Origin: Marinomonas transparens
Lineage (GTDB): Bacteria > Pseudomonadota > Gammaproteobacteria > Pseudomonadales > Marinomonadaceae
Assembly (NCBI RefSeq): GCF_016463975.1
Contig: NZ_JAEMNX010000012.1
Location: forward strand, 62,001 to 126,000
Length of the DNA stretch: 64,000 bases
Reading direction: 5' to 3'
The notes under the pieces were generated by a model. That model was not told where the DNA came from, ran no database searches, and saw only the letters and a list, made by a program, of their open reading frames with translations. Positions 1 through 8,363 of the stretch are shown in pieces. The position numbers and the translations under genes were made by a program. The number at the start of each line of letters is the position of its first letter. The stretch's first letter is position 1.

Positions 1-648
1 AAACTACAGAACCTAACATCTGAATATTCACATTGGCGTGCCGCCTATGGTTTGCACCCGTATTTTTTGAGTGGGTCCTATTTAAGCGATATTGAATTGC
101 TTGGTGATCAGTGTGAGAAAGCTCATGCCATTGGAGTGGGTGAGATTGGCTTGGATAATTGGCCTGGTGCGGTTGATATGGAGCTTCAAATGGCGTTTTT
201 TACTCGTCAGTTATATGTGGCAAAAGCGTTGGAGTTGCCCGTTATCTTGCATGCGAGAAAAAGCTATGATTTGGTATTGAAGTGTTTACGTGAGACTGGT
301 TTTTTTCATGGGGGAACTGTCCATGCCTTTAATGGTAGCTTGGAGCAAGCGCAGCGTTTTTTAGATTTTGGCTTTGTGTTGGGGATTGGTGGAACCATTA
401 CTTATCCTAGGGCTAAAAAAGCTCATCGAGTTTTAAAGGCGTTGGGTGATGCGGATTTTGTACTTGAAACGGATTCACCAGATATGCCATTGCATGCTTA
501 TCAGGGGCAAGTAAACACCCCGCTTTCTATTCTTATTATTGCTCAACATATAGCAACAATAAGAGAAGACAATATCGAGAAGATTCGTGCTTTGACCTAT
601 GCTAATCTACTTAGAATTTTTCCTAAGTGGTATGAGGACTCTCTTTGA
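1..648 (+). CDS. TatD-family metal-dependent hydrolase (5' end cut by window)
   Basis: This is the C-terminal part of a TatD/YjjV-type TIM-barrel nuclease. The frame is open from base 1 and reads through a GLHPYF motif at codons 17-22, so the true start lies upstream; about 45 of the usual ~255-260 residues are missing. Family metal-site motifs are visible in order: GEIGLD, LHARK, HAFNG and ETDSPDMPL. The family is known for Mg-dependent 3'-5' exonuclease or deoxyribonuclease activity in the cytoplasm; the exact substrate of this paralogue cannot be told. The stop overlaps the TTG start of the next gene (TTGA), so the two are probably translationally coupled. Confidence 0.9.
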   Translation, partial: KLQNLTSEYSHWRAAYGLHPYFLSGSYLSDIELLGDQCEKAHAIGVGEIGLDNWPGAVDMELQMAFFTRQLYVAKALELPVILHARKSYDLVLKCLRETGFFHGGTVHAFNGSLEQAQRFLDFGFVLGIGGTITYPRAKKAHRVLKALGDADFVLETDSPDMPLHAYQGQVNTPLSILIIAQHIATIREDNIEKIRALTYANLLRIFPKWYEDSL

Positions 649-1526
649 ATACGAAACAAAATATTAATGCTCCAATACGTATCCTTCTTCTTGGTTGTGA
701 GAGTGAAATTGGCTCGTCTTTGTTGCATTTTTCGAAAGAAAAAGAGGGCTTTCAATGGTTATGTCCAGCAGAACATATTTTATTGGATGAAGCTGGTCGA
801 ACTGAATTAGAGGCAATGCAGTTTGATGTGGTTATTGATGCCTTGAGTTTACGTTATGCTTTGCAAGATGATTATTCTAGGTTTCAAGAAACCCTACGTT
901 ATTTAAGTGACAATGCGGCCGTCCCCTTAATTATGATTAGCAGCTCTAGGGTTTTTTCTGGCGATAACAATGTTCCTTATGGTGAAGATGATGTTCCAGA
1001 TGGTGTGGATTCTTTTGCACAGGCGCTTATTGCTTCTGAATCTATTGTTTTAAATAACTCTAACAACATTGTGCTGAGAACCGGGTGGCTGTTTAGTGGT
1101 CAGGGTGATGACTTTGTTTGTCGAACTTTAGACCTAATTCAAGATGGCGTTAATCTTGCTTATAAAGACAATTTAGTAGGAAGCCCTACACCGGTTTCTG
1201 ATCTTGTTCGGGTGATTTTATCTGTTGTCAGTCAGCGTCATTATGGGGCGAAAAATCAAGGCGTTTACCATTATTGTTGTGCGGAAGAGATTAGTTGGGT
1301 AGGTTTGGTTGAGGCGATTGTAGCAACAGCGGGTCAATTCGACCCCAAAGCTCAAGTGGAAGTTGAGGCGCTTAGTGAGTCTTTTCCTGAGGTTGCTACG
1401 GACGGTGTTTCTTATAAAAGACAGTCTTTATCTTGCCGGAAAATATTTAATCATTTTGGTGTGAAGCAGCGTCCATGGCGTTCAAAGTTGCGTAGCTTGG
1501 TGAAAGTGTTATATCAATCAGGGTAA
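645..1526 (+). CDS. RmlD-like sugar-nucleotide reductase fold protein, catalytic dyad replaced
   Basis: A 293-residue extended short-chain dehydrogenase resembling dTDP-4-dehydrorhamnose reductase (RmlD/RfbD). An N-terminal Rossmann strand (IRILLLG, residues 11-17) is followed by the SSSRVFSG segment and the RTGWLF...FV segment typical of RmlD. The catalytic YxxxK expected in the YGRSKLAGE-like motif reads FAQALIASE here: Phe124 replaces Tyr and Leu128 replaces Lys. No other rhamnose gene is nearby. The protein may therefore be a non-catalytic binding or regulatory protein, as is known for the RmlD-related MAT2B subunit; this is inference. The start is TTG, overlapping the TatD stop. Confidence 0.8.
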   Translation: MNTKQNINAPIRILLLGCESEIGSSLLHFSKEKEGFQWLCPAEHILLDEAGRTELEAMQFDVVIDALSLRYALQDDYSRFQETLRYLSDNAAVPLIMISSSRVFSGDNNVPYGEDDVPDGVDSFAQALIASESIVLNNSNNIVLRTGWLFSGQGDDFVCRTLDLIQDGVNLAYKDNLVGSPTPVSDLVRVILSVVSQRHYGAKNQGVYHYCCAEEISWVGLVEAIVATAGQFDPKAQVEVEALSESFPEVATDGVSYKRQSLSCRKIFNHFGVKQRPWRSKLRSLVKVLYQSG

Positions 1527-1560
1527 TTTTAGTTGGTTTAAATAGGGGGTAGGTACTGAC

Positions 1561-1974
1561 GTGTATAAAATAAATCATAAAGCCATTATGTTTGTTTTTT
1601 TATTACAGCTGCTAGCTGGCGCGGTTTGGTACTATTTGGCCCCTACTTTTCTAGTGGGTGCTACCATCTTCACACTTGATAAGTCGCATATGATGATGGC
1701 ACTTTTATTTGCTTTTTCAGCGCTGGTTTATTTGTACTTTATTGCTTGGTTGCTAGTGCGTATTAAATGGTTTTCTAGTTTTGGTATGATCATGCTGGTG
1801 ATTGGTATCTGGCTATTTGCTGTTTTGCCTAATTATGCTTTTATTAGTCTTCATTTTAATCTTAGTGGGGCTGATTCTATATATCTTTTATCTTACAGCG
1901 CAGTTAATACTGCCATAGCGGCTTTAATTTTGCCCCTATGGCGTTCTTCAAGATCAATTTTTAAGACTCAATAA
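1561..1974 (+). CDS. Hypothetical four-helix inner-membrane protein
   Basis: A 137-residue protein with four hydrophobic segments (about residues 9-30, 43-66, 75-97 and 107-125) and short polar ends, so probably integral to the inner membrane. The start is GTG, chosen because a strong AGGGGG-type ribosome site lies about a dozen bases upstream. I do not recognise the family. It lies 34 bases after the RmlD-like gene on the same strand and could share its transcript. Its 3' end overlaps the convergent membrane-protein gene by 7 bases. Confidence 0.7.
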   Translation: MYKINHKAIMFVFLLQLLAGAVWYYLAPTFLVGATIFTLDKSHMMMALLFAFSALVYLYFIAWLLVRIKWFSSFGMIMLVIGIWLFAVLPNYAFISLHFNLSGADSIYLLSYSAVNTAIAALILPLWRSSRSIFKTQ

Positions 1975-2846
1975 AGGCTGCTTTCAGGCCAAACAAGCCA
2001 TAGACCTAGCCCACTTATCACGCTGCTGATAATGATTTGGCTTATGATGACGATTGCATTCCGTCTGCTTTCTTTTGCTTTGCTACTTAATATTGAGACG
2101 ATAGGGGTGACAAAGCAGCTGGCAGTGAGCAGCAGCATAATACTTATAGGAGTGTCTGCTAATACGTGGCTTTGTGTAATGAGCCCACCAAGTAGCAAAA
2201 GTGCTGGGATGCTGTTGTAGCTTTGTACGTTTTTGGTTAGGAAGGCAATAATGACATAGCCGAACACAGCCGCACCAAAAGCACCGAGCAATTGTCCAAT
2301 CAGTAAACTACCTCCAATTGAAATAACGGGCGCTGCACTGCCAGCAACAATCATTAGTCCAATGGGAAAGAGAAGTGCAGACAGCCCTTGTTTCTGTTTA
2401 ATTTGAATTTGGGCTGAGGTTTGTGCTTTTTCTGACAGTAGGCTGTAACCTAACAAAATAAGGGCGCAAACAATTGACCAGCTTAGAGTTGTGATTAATC
2501 CTGAATGTTTTAGCACTGGATTTAGTAAGAGGTAAAACGACAGACCGAATAGAATAAAACTGATTCCACTTCGTATTGTTTGGTTTGCAATCAAAGATAA
2601 GGTTAGTAATGAAGCAATACCTATTAGTGCAGTCACAGTGTAATAATCTATTGCTTGTTTTGGTGGGAAACTTAAGCCTGAATGGATCAGGCTAAGTCCA
2701 ACAAGAAAGCCACCAAGATAACCAAGGTAAGACGAAGTACGTAATAGTTTGCCAGCAATAAAGCTGATTATTAGAGCGACAAGTAAAGGGTAAATTGCCG
2801 TATGTAATAGCATAATGAGATTAGAATTGCTGGCGTCTTCGTACAT
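1968..2846 (-). CDS. Hypothetical polytopic membrane protein
   Basis: A 292-residue, very hydrophobic protein with about nine or ten membrane segments and a short polar N terminus. A basic, Gln-rich loop (TSAQIQIKQKQ, about residue 144-154) separates two halves. There is no cytosolic domain or recognisable transport motif, and I cannot assign a family. It is 19 bases downstream of yceI on the same strand, so the two are probably co-transcribed. That hints at an envelope role, but nothing in the sequence proves it. Confidence 0.7.
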   Translation of the reverse strand: MYEDASNSNLIMLLHTAIYPLLVALIISFIAGKLLRTSSYLGYLGGFLVGLSLIHSGLSFPPKQAIDYYTVTALIGIASLLTLSLIANQTIRSGISFILFGLSFYLLLNPVLKHSGLITTLSWSIVCALILLGYSLLSEKAQTSAQIQIKQKQGLSALLFPIGLMIVAGSAAPVISIGGSLLIGQLLGAFGAAVFGYVIIAFLTKNVQSYNSIPALLLLGGLITQSHVLADTPISIMLLLTASCFVTPIVSILSSKAKESRRNAIVIISQIIISSVISGLGLWLVWPESSLY

Positions 2847-2865
2847 TGTTGTTTTCCTTAATTAA

Positions 2866-3405
2866 TTACTTGCGAATACCTTCAACGAATACTTCAATTT
2901 TTGTTGCATCTGTTACTCCTGGGATGAAGTAGGTGATGCCAAAATCGCTACGTTGGATCGTTGTGCTTGCTTCAAAACCGGCGCGGTAACCACCCCAAGG
3001 GTCTTTACCTTCTCCCACTTTTTTAACATCAAAGCTAACAGGTTTAGTTACGCCGTGTAGTGTTAAATCACCAGTCAGTGTTTTGCCATCAAATTTTGTA
3101 CTGTTGAAGCTTAGAGTAGGGAACTGTTTTACATTTAAAAAGTCAGGGCTACGAAGATGCTTATCACGTGCTTCGTGATTGGTATCAATGCTACTGGTTT
3201 TAACCGTTAGGCTTGCCTTGCCGGATTTTGCATCGTCAGGGAACGAAAATTCACCTTCGAATTTATTAAAGCGGCCAACGGTTGTGCTGACACCTAGATG
3301 TCCAATTTTAAAAGTGACAGCTGAATGAGCTGGGTCGATGCTGTAATCAGCTGCCATGGTTAGGCTAGAGGCTAGAATAAGTGTGCTTATTGCAATAGCT
3401 TTCAT
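2866..3405 (-). CDS. yceI: YceI-family periplasmic protein
   Basis: A 179-residue YceI-like lipocalin-fold protein. A type I signal peptide (residues 1-18, cleavage after TMA) is followed by the family opening YSIDPAHSAVTFKIGHLG and by GRFNKFEGEF. YceI proteins form a periplasmic beta barrel that binds isoprenoid-like lipids; in several bacteria they respond to pH or osmotic stress. An AGGAG ribosome site sits seven bases before the ATG. It is divergent from a LysR regulator (137 bases between start codons) and followed closely by an unknown membrane-protein gene. Control by that LysR protein is plausible but inferred. Confidence 0.9.
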   Translation of the reverse strand: MKAIAISTLILASSLTMAADYSIDPAHSAVTFKIGHLGVSTTVGRFNKFEGEFSFPDDAKSGKASLTVKTSSIDTNHEARDKHLRSPDFLNVKQFPTLSFNSTKFDGKTLTGDLTLHGVTKPVSFDVKKVGEGKDPWGGYRAGFEASTTIQRSDFGITYFIPGVTDATKIEVFVEGIRK

Positions 3406-3542
3406 TGGAGGCTCCTTATAAATTATTAGAAAACGCCATCAGTATAGCGGTTTTTTTAAAATACATAATACCAACTAAAACAATTCACTATTTACTAAAA
3501 AGAAATAATAATAGGGGAACTTTTTTGTTTTTAGTGAGTGGT

Positions 3543-4442
3543 ATGGATAAGTTACAGGCAATGAAAGTGTTCTGTCGAGTATATGAGGCGGAGAGTTTTA
3601 AGCTAGCGAGTGACTCTTTAGATATTTCTCGCCCTATGGTTACTCGTCATATTAACAGCATTGAAGATGAGCTGGGAATTAAGCTTTTCCAACGCAATAC
3701 TCGTAACATTAGTGTGACGCATGCAGGAATGCAATATTATCGCCACTGCATTGCTATCTTAGATGCGATAGAGGAAGCAGAAAGTGAGATTAGCGAGCTA
3801 ACCTTAATGCCTAAGGGGCGATTGAAAATAAGTGTCCCGATGGACTTCGGTTTGTCTCATATTGTTCCCCTGTTAGATCGCTTTAACCGCTTGTATCCAC
3901 AGATTGAGTTAGACATCGACTTTAGTGATAAGCGGGTCGATATGACGGAATCCGGTTTTGATCTGGCTATTCGCGGTGGAAATTTAGGGGGGGATCAGTT
4001 TATTGCTCGGCCGCTATGTACTCAAAGGAACTTTATTTGTGCATCACCAGAGTATCTTGCTCGATATGGTGAGCCTGAGGTTCCAGAGGACCTCACTGCT
4101 CATAAGTGTTTGATTTACAGTAACGCGTCGAGCTCTGATCGTTGGCCTTTGGTCGATGACCTAGGGGAAGTGCAGATGGTTTCTGTTTCTGGCATGTTTC
4201 GTATGAATAATGGTAGTGCCTTGACTCATATGGCATTGGCGGGCCTAGGGGTGATTTATCAACCGGGATTTCTTGTCTCCCAATATATTGATTCTGGAAA
4301 GTTGGTGAATTTACTGCCTAACTATAGGGGCTATGAGTTTACCTTTCATGTCATCTACCCACAGAGAAAATTGATGTCGAGGAAGACGCGCTTATTACTG
4401 GATTTTTTGCAGCAGAACCTAGTTGATAAAGTTTTGTCGTAG
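3543..4442 (+). CDS. LysR-family transcriptional regulator
   Basis: A 299-residue LysR-type regulator. The winged helix-turn-helix covers residues 1-60 (MDKLQAMKVFCRVYEAESF, then the recognition-helix region SRPMVTRHINSIEDELG and LFQRNTRNISVT). The rest is a periplasmic-binding-protein-like effector domain with the family's SVPMDFGLSHIVPLL and DLAIRGG motifs. The ATG at 3543 is chosen because it gives the usual ~300-residue LysR length; the frame stays open upstream to 3405, but that extension has no family similarity. It belongs to the CrgA/DsdC-like group often found beside a divergent target gene, here yceI. The effector is unknown. Confidence 0.9.
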   Translation: MDKLQAMKVFCRVYEAESFKLASDSLDISRPMVTRHINSIEDELGIKLFQRNTRNISVTHAGMQYYRHCIAILDAIEEAESEISELTLMPKGRLKISVPMDFGLSHIVPLLDRFNRLYPQIELDIDFSDKRVDMTESGFDLAIRGGNLGGDQFIARPLCTQRNFICASPEYLARYGEPEVPEDLTAHKCLIYSNASSSDRWPLVDDLGEVQMVSVSGMFRMNNGSALTHMALAGLGVIYQPGFLVSQYIDSGKLVNLLPNYRGYEFTFHVIYPQRKLMSRKTRLLLDFLQQNLVDKVLS

Positions 4443-4586
4443 CTCGATGAAACCAGCAAAGTCTGATTTCTATGACGTATCAGGCCTTATTCAGTTTTGA
4501 TAACTCAAAACGGCTGATAGTAATGTGAATTTTATCGTTTGTAAGTTGTTGTCATTATAGGGGTTATTGAGGTGGGTAAACTAGCA

Positions 4587-4614
4587 TTGACAGCACTAGC
4601 TCAATCAATAGAAT
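4587..4614 (+). promoter_or_regulatory. Sigma70-type promoter of the siderophore importer operon
   Basis: A consensus -35 TTGACA (4587-4592) and a -10 TAGAAT (4609-4614, one mismatch) are separated by 16 bases. The predicted start of transcription falls at about 4621, inside the Fur-like box that follows, and about 33 bases ahead of the binding-protein ATG. Confidence 0.7.
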
Positions 4615-4620
4615 AGTTTC

Positions 4621-4639
4621 GATAATTATTTTCATTTAG
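4621..4639 (+). promoter_or_regulatory. Fur-box-like operator
   Basis: The 19 bases GATAATTATTTTCATTTAG match the E. coli Fur consensus (GATAATGATAATCATTATC) at 13 of 19 positions by direct comparison. The site covers the predicted transcription start, a classic position for repression by iron-loaded Fur. The neighbouring iron-uptake genes support the call. Confidence 0.65.
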
Positions 4640-4653
4640 ATTGGTGGTTTCTC

Positions 4654-5562
4654 ATGTTAGGTGTTTTTATATCTCGATTCACTCGGATGTGCTGGGTGTT
4701 TGCTTTGATTTCTATCGCTCATGCTGATGTTGTTATAAAGCATACACAGGGAGAGACCTTAGTTCCAAGTCTTTTGATGACGGTACTGACCTATGACTTG
4801 GCAACATTAGATACCTTGGACACACTGGGTATTGAGGTGGCAGGTTTACCAAAGGCAACCTTGCCCGAAAGGTTTAAAAAATATCGTTCGGATGAATATG
4901 TCAATGTTGGTTCTTTGTTTCAGCCTGATTACGAAATAGTCGCTTCCTTACAGCCCGATCTCATTGTCGTCGCCAATCGTTCTTCAACCTCATACAAAGA
5001 TCTTAGCCAACTTGCCCCGACCATTGACTTAACTGTTTGGGGTGATGGGTTTATGGATCAATTTAAGTTTGCGACTCGCACTTTAGGTAAACTGTTTGAT
5101 AAGTCGGAAGAGGTAGAGCAGCGCTTGACTCGTCTTGAGCAGAGTATTGAGGAGACTCAAACGCTGGCTAAAAAATCAGGTAAGAGTCTTATTATTATGA
5201 CCAGTGGTGGCAAATTAACGGCTTATGGTGAAGGCTCTCGTTTTGGCTGGTTGCATACCGAGTTAGGTTTTGAACCAGCAGTTAAAGATCTGAATAAAGG
5301 CACCCATGGTGACCCTGTTTCATTTGAGTATTTGCTAGAGGTCGACCCAGATGTAATTTTTGTGCTTGATCGTGATGGCGCGATTGATATTTCTAATAGT
5401 GCCGCACGAGCGACGCTAGATAATGATTTAGTAAAACGTACACAAGCTTATAAAAACAACCGTATTATTTACCTAGATTCGGCTAATTGGTACGTGATTG
5501 TGTCAGGTCTCAGTACCGTGGAAAAAATGGTGACGGAAGTCGCTCAGGGCGTATCTAACTGA
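4654..5562 (+). CDS. Iron-siderophore ABC transporter, periplasmic binding protein
   Basis: A 302-residue TroA/FepB-superfamily binding protein of the YclQ/CeuE/FatB/VctP group. The N terminus is a cleavable signal peptide (cleavage about SIAHA-D, residue 24) with no lipobox, so it should be free in the periplasm. Family elements are the LDTLDTLGIEVAGLP strand, the PDLIVVANRSS region, the ligand-domain TAYGEGSRFGWLHTELGF segment and the PDVIFVLDRDGA segment. It is the first gene of a four-gene importer operon behind a Fur-like promoter. Relatives bind ferric catecholates such as petrobactin or vibriobactin; the ligand here is unproven. Confidence 0.9.
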   Translation: MLGVFISRFTRMCWVFALISIAHADVVIKHTQGETLVPSLLMTVLTYDLATLDTLDTLGIEVAGLPKATLPERFKKYRSDEYVNVGSLFQPDYEIVASLQPDLIVVANRSSTSYKDLSQLAPTIDLTVWGDGFMDQFKFATRTLGKLFDKSEEVEQRLTRLEQSIEETQTLAKKSGKSLIIMTSGGKLTAYGEGSRFGWLHTELGFEPAVKDLNKGTHGDPVSFEYLLEVDPDVIFVLDRDGAIDISNSAARATLDNDLVKRTQAYKNNRIIYLDSANWYVIVSGLSTVEKMVTEVAQGVSN

Positions 5563-5602
5563 GTCTGATTATGGGCGAAGTTTTTAATCTGAAGAGAAAT
5601 GA

Positions 5603-6565
5603 ATGATATCAACTTGGTATTCATGGCCATTGGCGTTAGGCACATTGCTGTTGTTAATGGCGGGAAGTCTGCTAGTTGGAGTGGCTGACTTTACCTGGAT
5701 GGCAGGCTCAGAACATGATCAACAAATCTTATTTATTAGTCGTTTACCACGAACTCTGGCGTTAGTGCTGACTGGCATGTCTTTGGCCGTTGCGGGCTTG
5801 CTGATGCAGATGTTGGTGCGTAATCGTTTCGTCGATCCGGGTACAACAGGTACATTAGAATCAGCCATGCTTGGGCTGTTATTGGTGGCTTTATTTGCAC
5901 CTGGATTAAGTGTTTTTTCTAAAATGCTAGTGGCGGCAACTTTTGCTATGGTCGGTAGCTTTGCTTTCATGGGATTGTTGCGGACTATCCCTTTGCGCTC
6001 TCCTGTGATGGTACCGTTAGTTGGTATTATGTTTGGCGGCGTGATTGGCTCCATCACGTTGTTTTTAGCCTATCGTTATAATCTTATGCAAACACTATCT
6101 AATTGGACGAATGGCGATTTTTCTGCTGTATTGCGCGGTCGCTATGAGTTGTTGTGGCTAGGGGCTGGATTGACTGTGTTGGGCTATATGGCTGCAAATC
6201 GCTTTACTTTATTGGGCATGGGGCGATCGCAGGCGATCAATTTGGGGCTAAATTATCGGGCTATTTTGACATTGGGGTTGGTGATTGTGTCTTTAATGTC
6301 TGCGGTAACCATTGTTACGGCGGGGGTGATTCCTTTTCTTGGTTTGATTGTACCTAATGTCGTGAGTATGTTGCTTGGAGATAACTTGCGTCGTAGCTTG
6401 CCTTGGGTTGCTTGGCTTGGTGCCACCTTGGTGTTGGCTTGCGATATTCTAGGACGCTTAATTCGTTATCCTTATGAGATTCCTATTGGCACTGTCATGG
6501 GGGTGTTGGGAAGTATGTTATTCATTTATCTGCTGCTGAAACGCACGCAGGCCTCCCATGAATAG
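5603..6565 (+). CDS. Iron-siderophore ABC transporter permease (first)
   Basis: A 320-residue FecCD-family permease (YclN/CeuB/VctD-like) with nine to ten membrane helices. Characteristic parts include the RLPRTLALVLTGMSLAVAGLLMQ segment near residue 48 and GVIPFLGLIVPN near residue 240, which contains the cytoplasmic coupling-helix region that contacts the ATPase. It forms half of the heterodimeric channel with the next gene. It lies 40 bases after the binding-protein gene and overlaps the next permease by 8 bases, so it is in one operon. Confidence 0.92.
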   Translation: MISTWYSWPLALGTLLLLMAGSLLVGVADFTWMAGSEHDQQILFISRLPRTLALVLTGMSLAVAGLLMQMLVRNRFVDPGTTGTLESAMLGLLLVALFAPGLSVFSKMLVAATFAMVGSFAFMGLLRTIPLRSPVMVPLVGIMFGGVIGSITLFLAYRYNLMQTLSNWTNGDFSAVLRGRYELLWLGAGLTVLGYMAANRFTLLGMGRSQAINLGLNYRAILTLGLVIVSLMSAVTIVTAGVIPFLGLIVPNVVSMLLGDNLRRSLPWVAWLGATLVLACDILGRLIRYPYEIPIGTVMGVLGSMLFIYLLLKRTQASHE

Positions 6566-7541
6566 CGTCAGGGCTGTGGTTGCTAGGAGCCTTAGTAATC
6601 CAGTATATCGTTTAATGATGGCTGGTGTTTTTGCCGCGTTAGCCATTGTTGCCTTTTTGACGTTGAATGTGCGTGCGAGTTGGGCCTTTACTTTACCCTT
6701 TAGAGGGGAAAAAGTGATTGCCATTATGTTGGTTGGCGTGGCGATTGCTTTTTCTACTGTGCTTTTTCAGACCCTGACACACAATCGTATTTTAACACCG
6801 GGCATTATGGGTTTTGATTCGCTTTATGCGTTACTACAGTCCTTTATGTTACTGCTTTTGGGGCGTATAGCATTTGTGCAGCTTAACCCGCAGCTGAAGT
6901 GGTTGATTGAGGTCATGGTGATGGCGGGGGCATTATGTGGTCTATATTATTGGCTGTTTTTGCGGCAAAAGCGTGATTTACCTGTATTGATTCTTGTTGG
7001 TATCGTATTAGGGTTGCTTTTTCGAAGTCTCAATAGCCTGATTGGTCGTATGATGGACCCTGTTGAGTTTGATGTCTTACAAGACCTTATGTTTGCCAAC
7101 TTTAATCGAATTGACGGTTCTTTATTAGCGGTTGCTGGTTTTTTGATGTTGTTGGTGTCTGCTTGGCTGTGGCGACAGCGCTATGTATTAGATGTACTGC
7201 AACTTGGTGATGCTATTGCGGTAAACCTTGGATTAAATCAAAGGGCTTTAACGTTAAAGTTGATTGTTGCGATTGCCTTTTTGGTGTCAATCTCAACGGC
7301 TCTGGTTGGTCCTGTGACATTTTTCGGAATTTTAGTAGCCAATATTGCTTATGCTGTTAGTGGCAGTTATCAACACCGATTTGTTATTCCTATGGCGTCG
7401 TTTTTAGCCATTATTGCCTTGGTTGGTGGGCAAGCCATTTTAGAGTATGTACTTAAGTTTGGCTCCAGTTTAAGCATTGTTGTTGAGTTTATTGGCGGGG
7501 TGTTTTTTCTTGGGTTAGTGATGCGACAAGGAAGAAGATGA
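6558..7541 (+). CDS. Iron-siderophore ABC transporter permease (second)
   Basis: A 327-residue FecCD-family permease (YclO/CeuC/VctG-like) with about nine membrane segments. It contains the family's TLTHNRILTPGIMGFDSLYAL stretch (about residues 73-93) and a GPVTFFGILVANIAY segment (about 252-266) matching the coupling region of the partner permease. It overlaps the upstream permease by 8 bases and the ATPase gene by 4 bases (ATGA), indicating tight translational coupling. The two permeases are diverged paralogues, as is usual for this importer class. Confidence 0.92.
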   Translation: MNSVRAVVARSLSNPVYRLMMAGVFAALAIVAFLTLNVRASWAFTLPFRGEKVIAIMLVGVAIAFSTVLFQTLTHNRILTPGIMGFDSLYALLQSFMLLLLGRIAFVQLNPQLKWLIEVMVMAGALCGLYYWLFLRQKRDLPVLILVGIVLGLLFRSLNSLIGRMMDPVEFDVLQDLMFANFNRIDGSLLAVAGFLMLLVSAWLWRQRYVLDVLQLGDAIAVNLGLNQRALTLKLIVAIAFLVSISTALVGPVTFFGILVANIAYAVSGSYQHRFVIPMASFLAIIALVGGQAILEYVLKFGSSLSIVVEFIGGVFFLGLVMRQGRR

Positions 7542-8296
7542 TTGAAGTTCAGTCCTTAAATAAAAAATACGGTACGACCCCGGTTCTTAAAGAGATTAAT
7601 TTGACGCTACCGGACCAAGGGGTCACTGCGCTGATCGGTCCAAATGGTGCGGGGAAATCGACTTTGCTAGGCGTGATGAGCCGACTGCAGGCTGCGGATG
7701 CTGGTCGAGTGATGATAGATGGTTTGGATGTTCATCAGACAAGTAATGCCGTTTTATCCAAAAAAATGGCCATATTGCGCCAAGACAATACCATTAGCTT
7801 GCGCTTGAAAGTTTATGACTTTGTGGCATTCGGACGCTTTCCATATAGTCAGGGTAAGCTAACTCAGGAGGATATGGAGCATGTAGATAGGGCTCTCGAC
7901 TACTTAAATTTAAATGATTTAAGGCATCGATATCTCGATGAGTTGTCTGGCGGGCAGCGTCAGCGTGCTTGCATTGCTATGGTGTTGTGTCAAAACACAA
8001 AATACTTGTTGCTGGATGAGCCGCTTAATAATTTAGATATGAAACATGCCGTGGATATTATGAAGCTTATTCGGCGTGCCGCAGATGACCTGCAAAAACA
8101 GGTTGTGGTGGTGTTGCATGATATTAACTTTGCTTCTTGTTATGCGGATAGAATCATAGCGATGAAATTAGGTGGAGTCGTTTATGATCACCCTCCAGAA
8201 CTACTTATGACAACCGATATTATGCGTGATTTATATGGAATAGAAATGACAATACATAGTATTCAAGATCGACCTATCGGCTTCTACCATCTATAG
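7538..8296 (+). CDS. Iron-siderophore ABC transporter ATP-binding protein
   Basis: A 252-residue ABC ATPase of the FepC/YclP/CeuD/VctC type. Walker A is GPNGAGKST (residues 34-42), the signature LSGGQ is at 136-140, and Walker B YLLLDE at 156-161 is followed by the D-loop NNLD; the switch His is in VVLHDINFA. It powers uptake of the ferric-siderophore by the two upstream permeases. It is the last gene of the operon, closed by a perfect hairpin terminator. No TonB-dependent receptor or siderophore-synthesis gene lies in the window, so the system may serve xenosiderophores or work with a remote receptor. Confidence 0.94.
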   Translation: MIEVQSLNKKYGTTPVLKEINLTLPDQGVTALIGPNGAGKSTLLGVMSRLQAADAGRVMIDGLDVHQTSNAVLSKKMAILRQDNTISLRLKVYDFVAFGRFPYSQGKLTQEDMEHVDRALDYLNLNDLRHRYLDELSGGQRQRACIAMVLCQNTKYLLLDEPLNNLDMKHAVDIMKLIRRAADDLQKQVVVVLHDINFASCYADRIIAMKLGGVVYDHPPELLMTTDIMRDLYGIEMTIHSIQDRPIGFYHL

Positions 8297-8310
8297 AATC
8301 TCGCGTCATA

Positions 8311-8348
8311 AAAATATCCCCTACTTGGTAAAAGGTAGGGGATATTTT
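8311..8348 (+). terminator. Strong bidirectional terminator
   Basis: A perfect 14-base-pair stem (AAAATATCCCCTAC, 8311-8324, with its complement at 8335-8348) encloses a 10-base loop. U-rich tails exist on both strands. It separates the convergent siderophore-importer operon and fabY. Confidence 0.9.
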
Positions 8349-8363
8349 ATCTAACAAGTTTCA

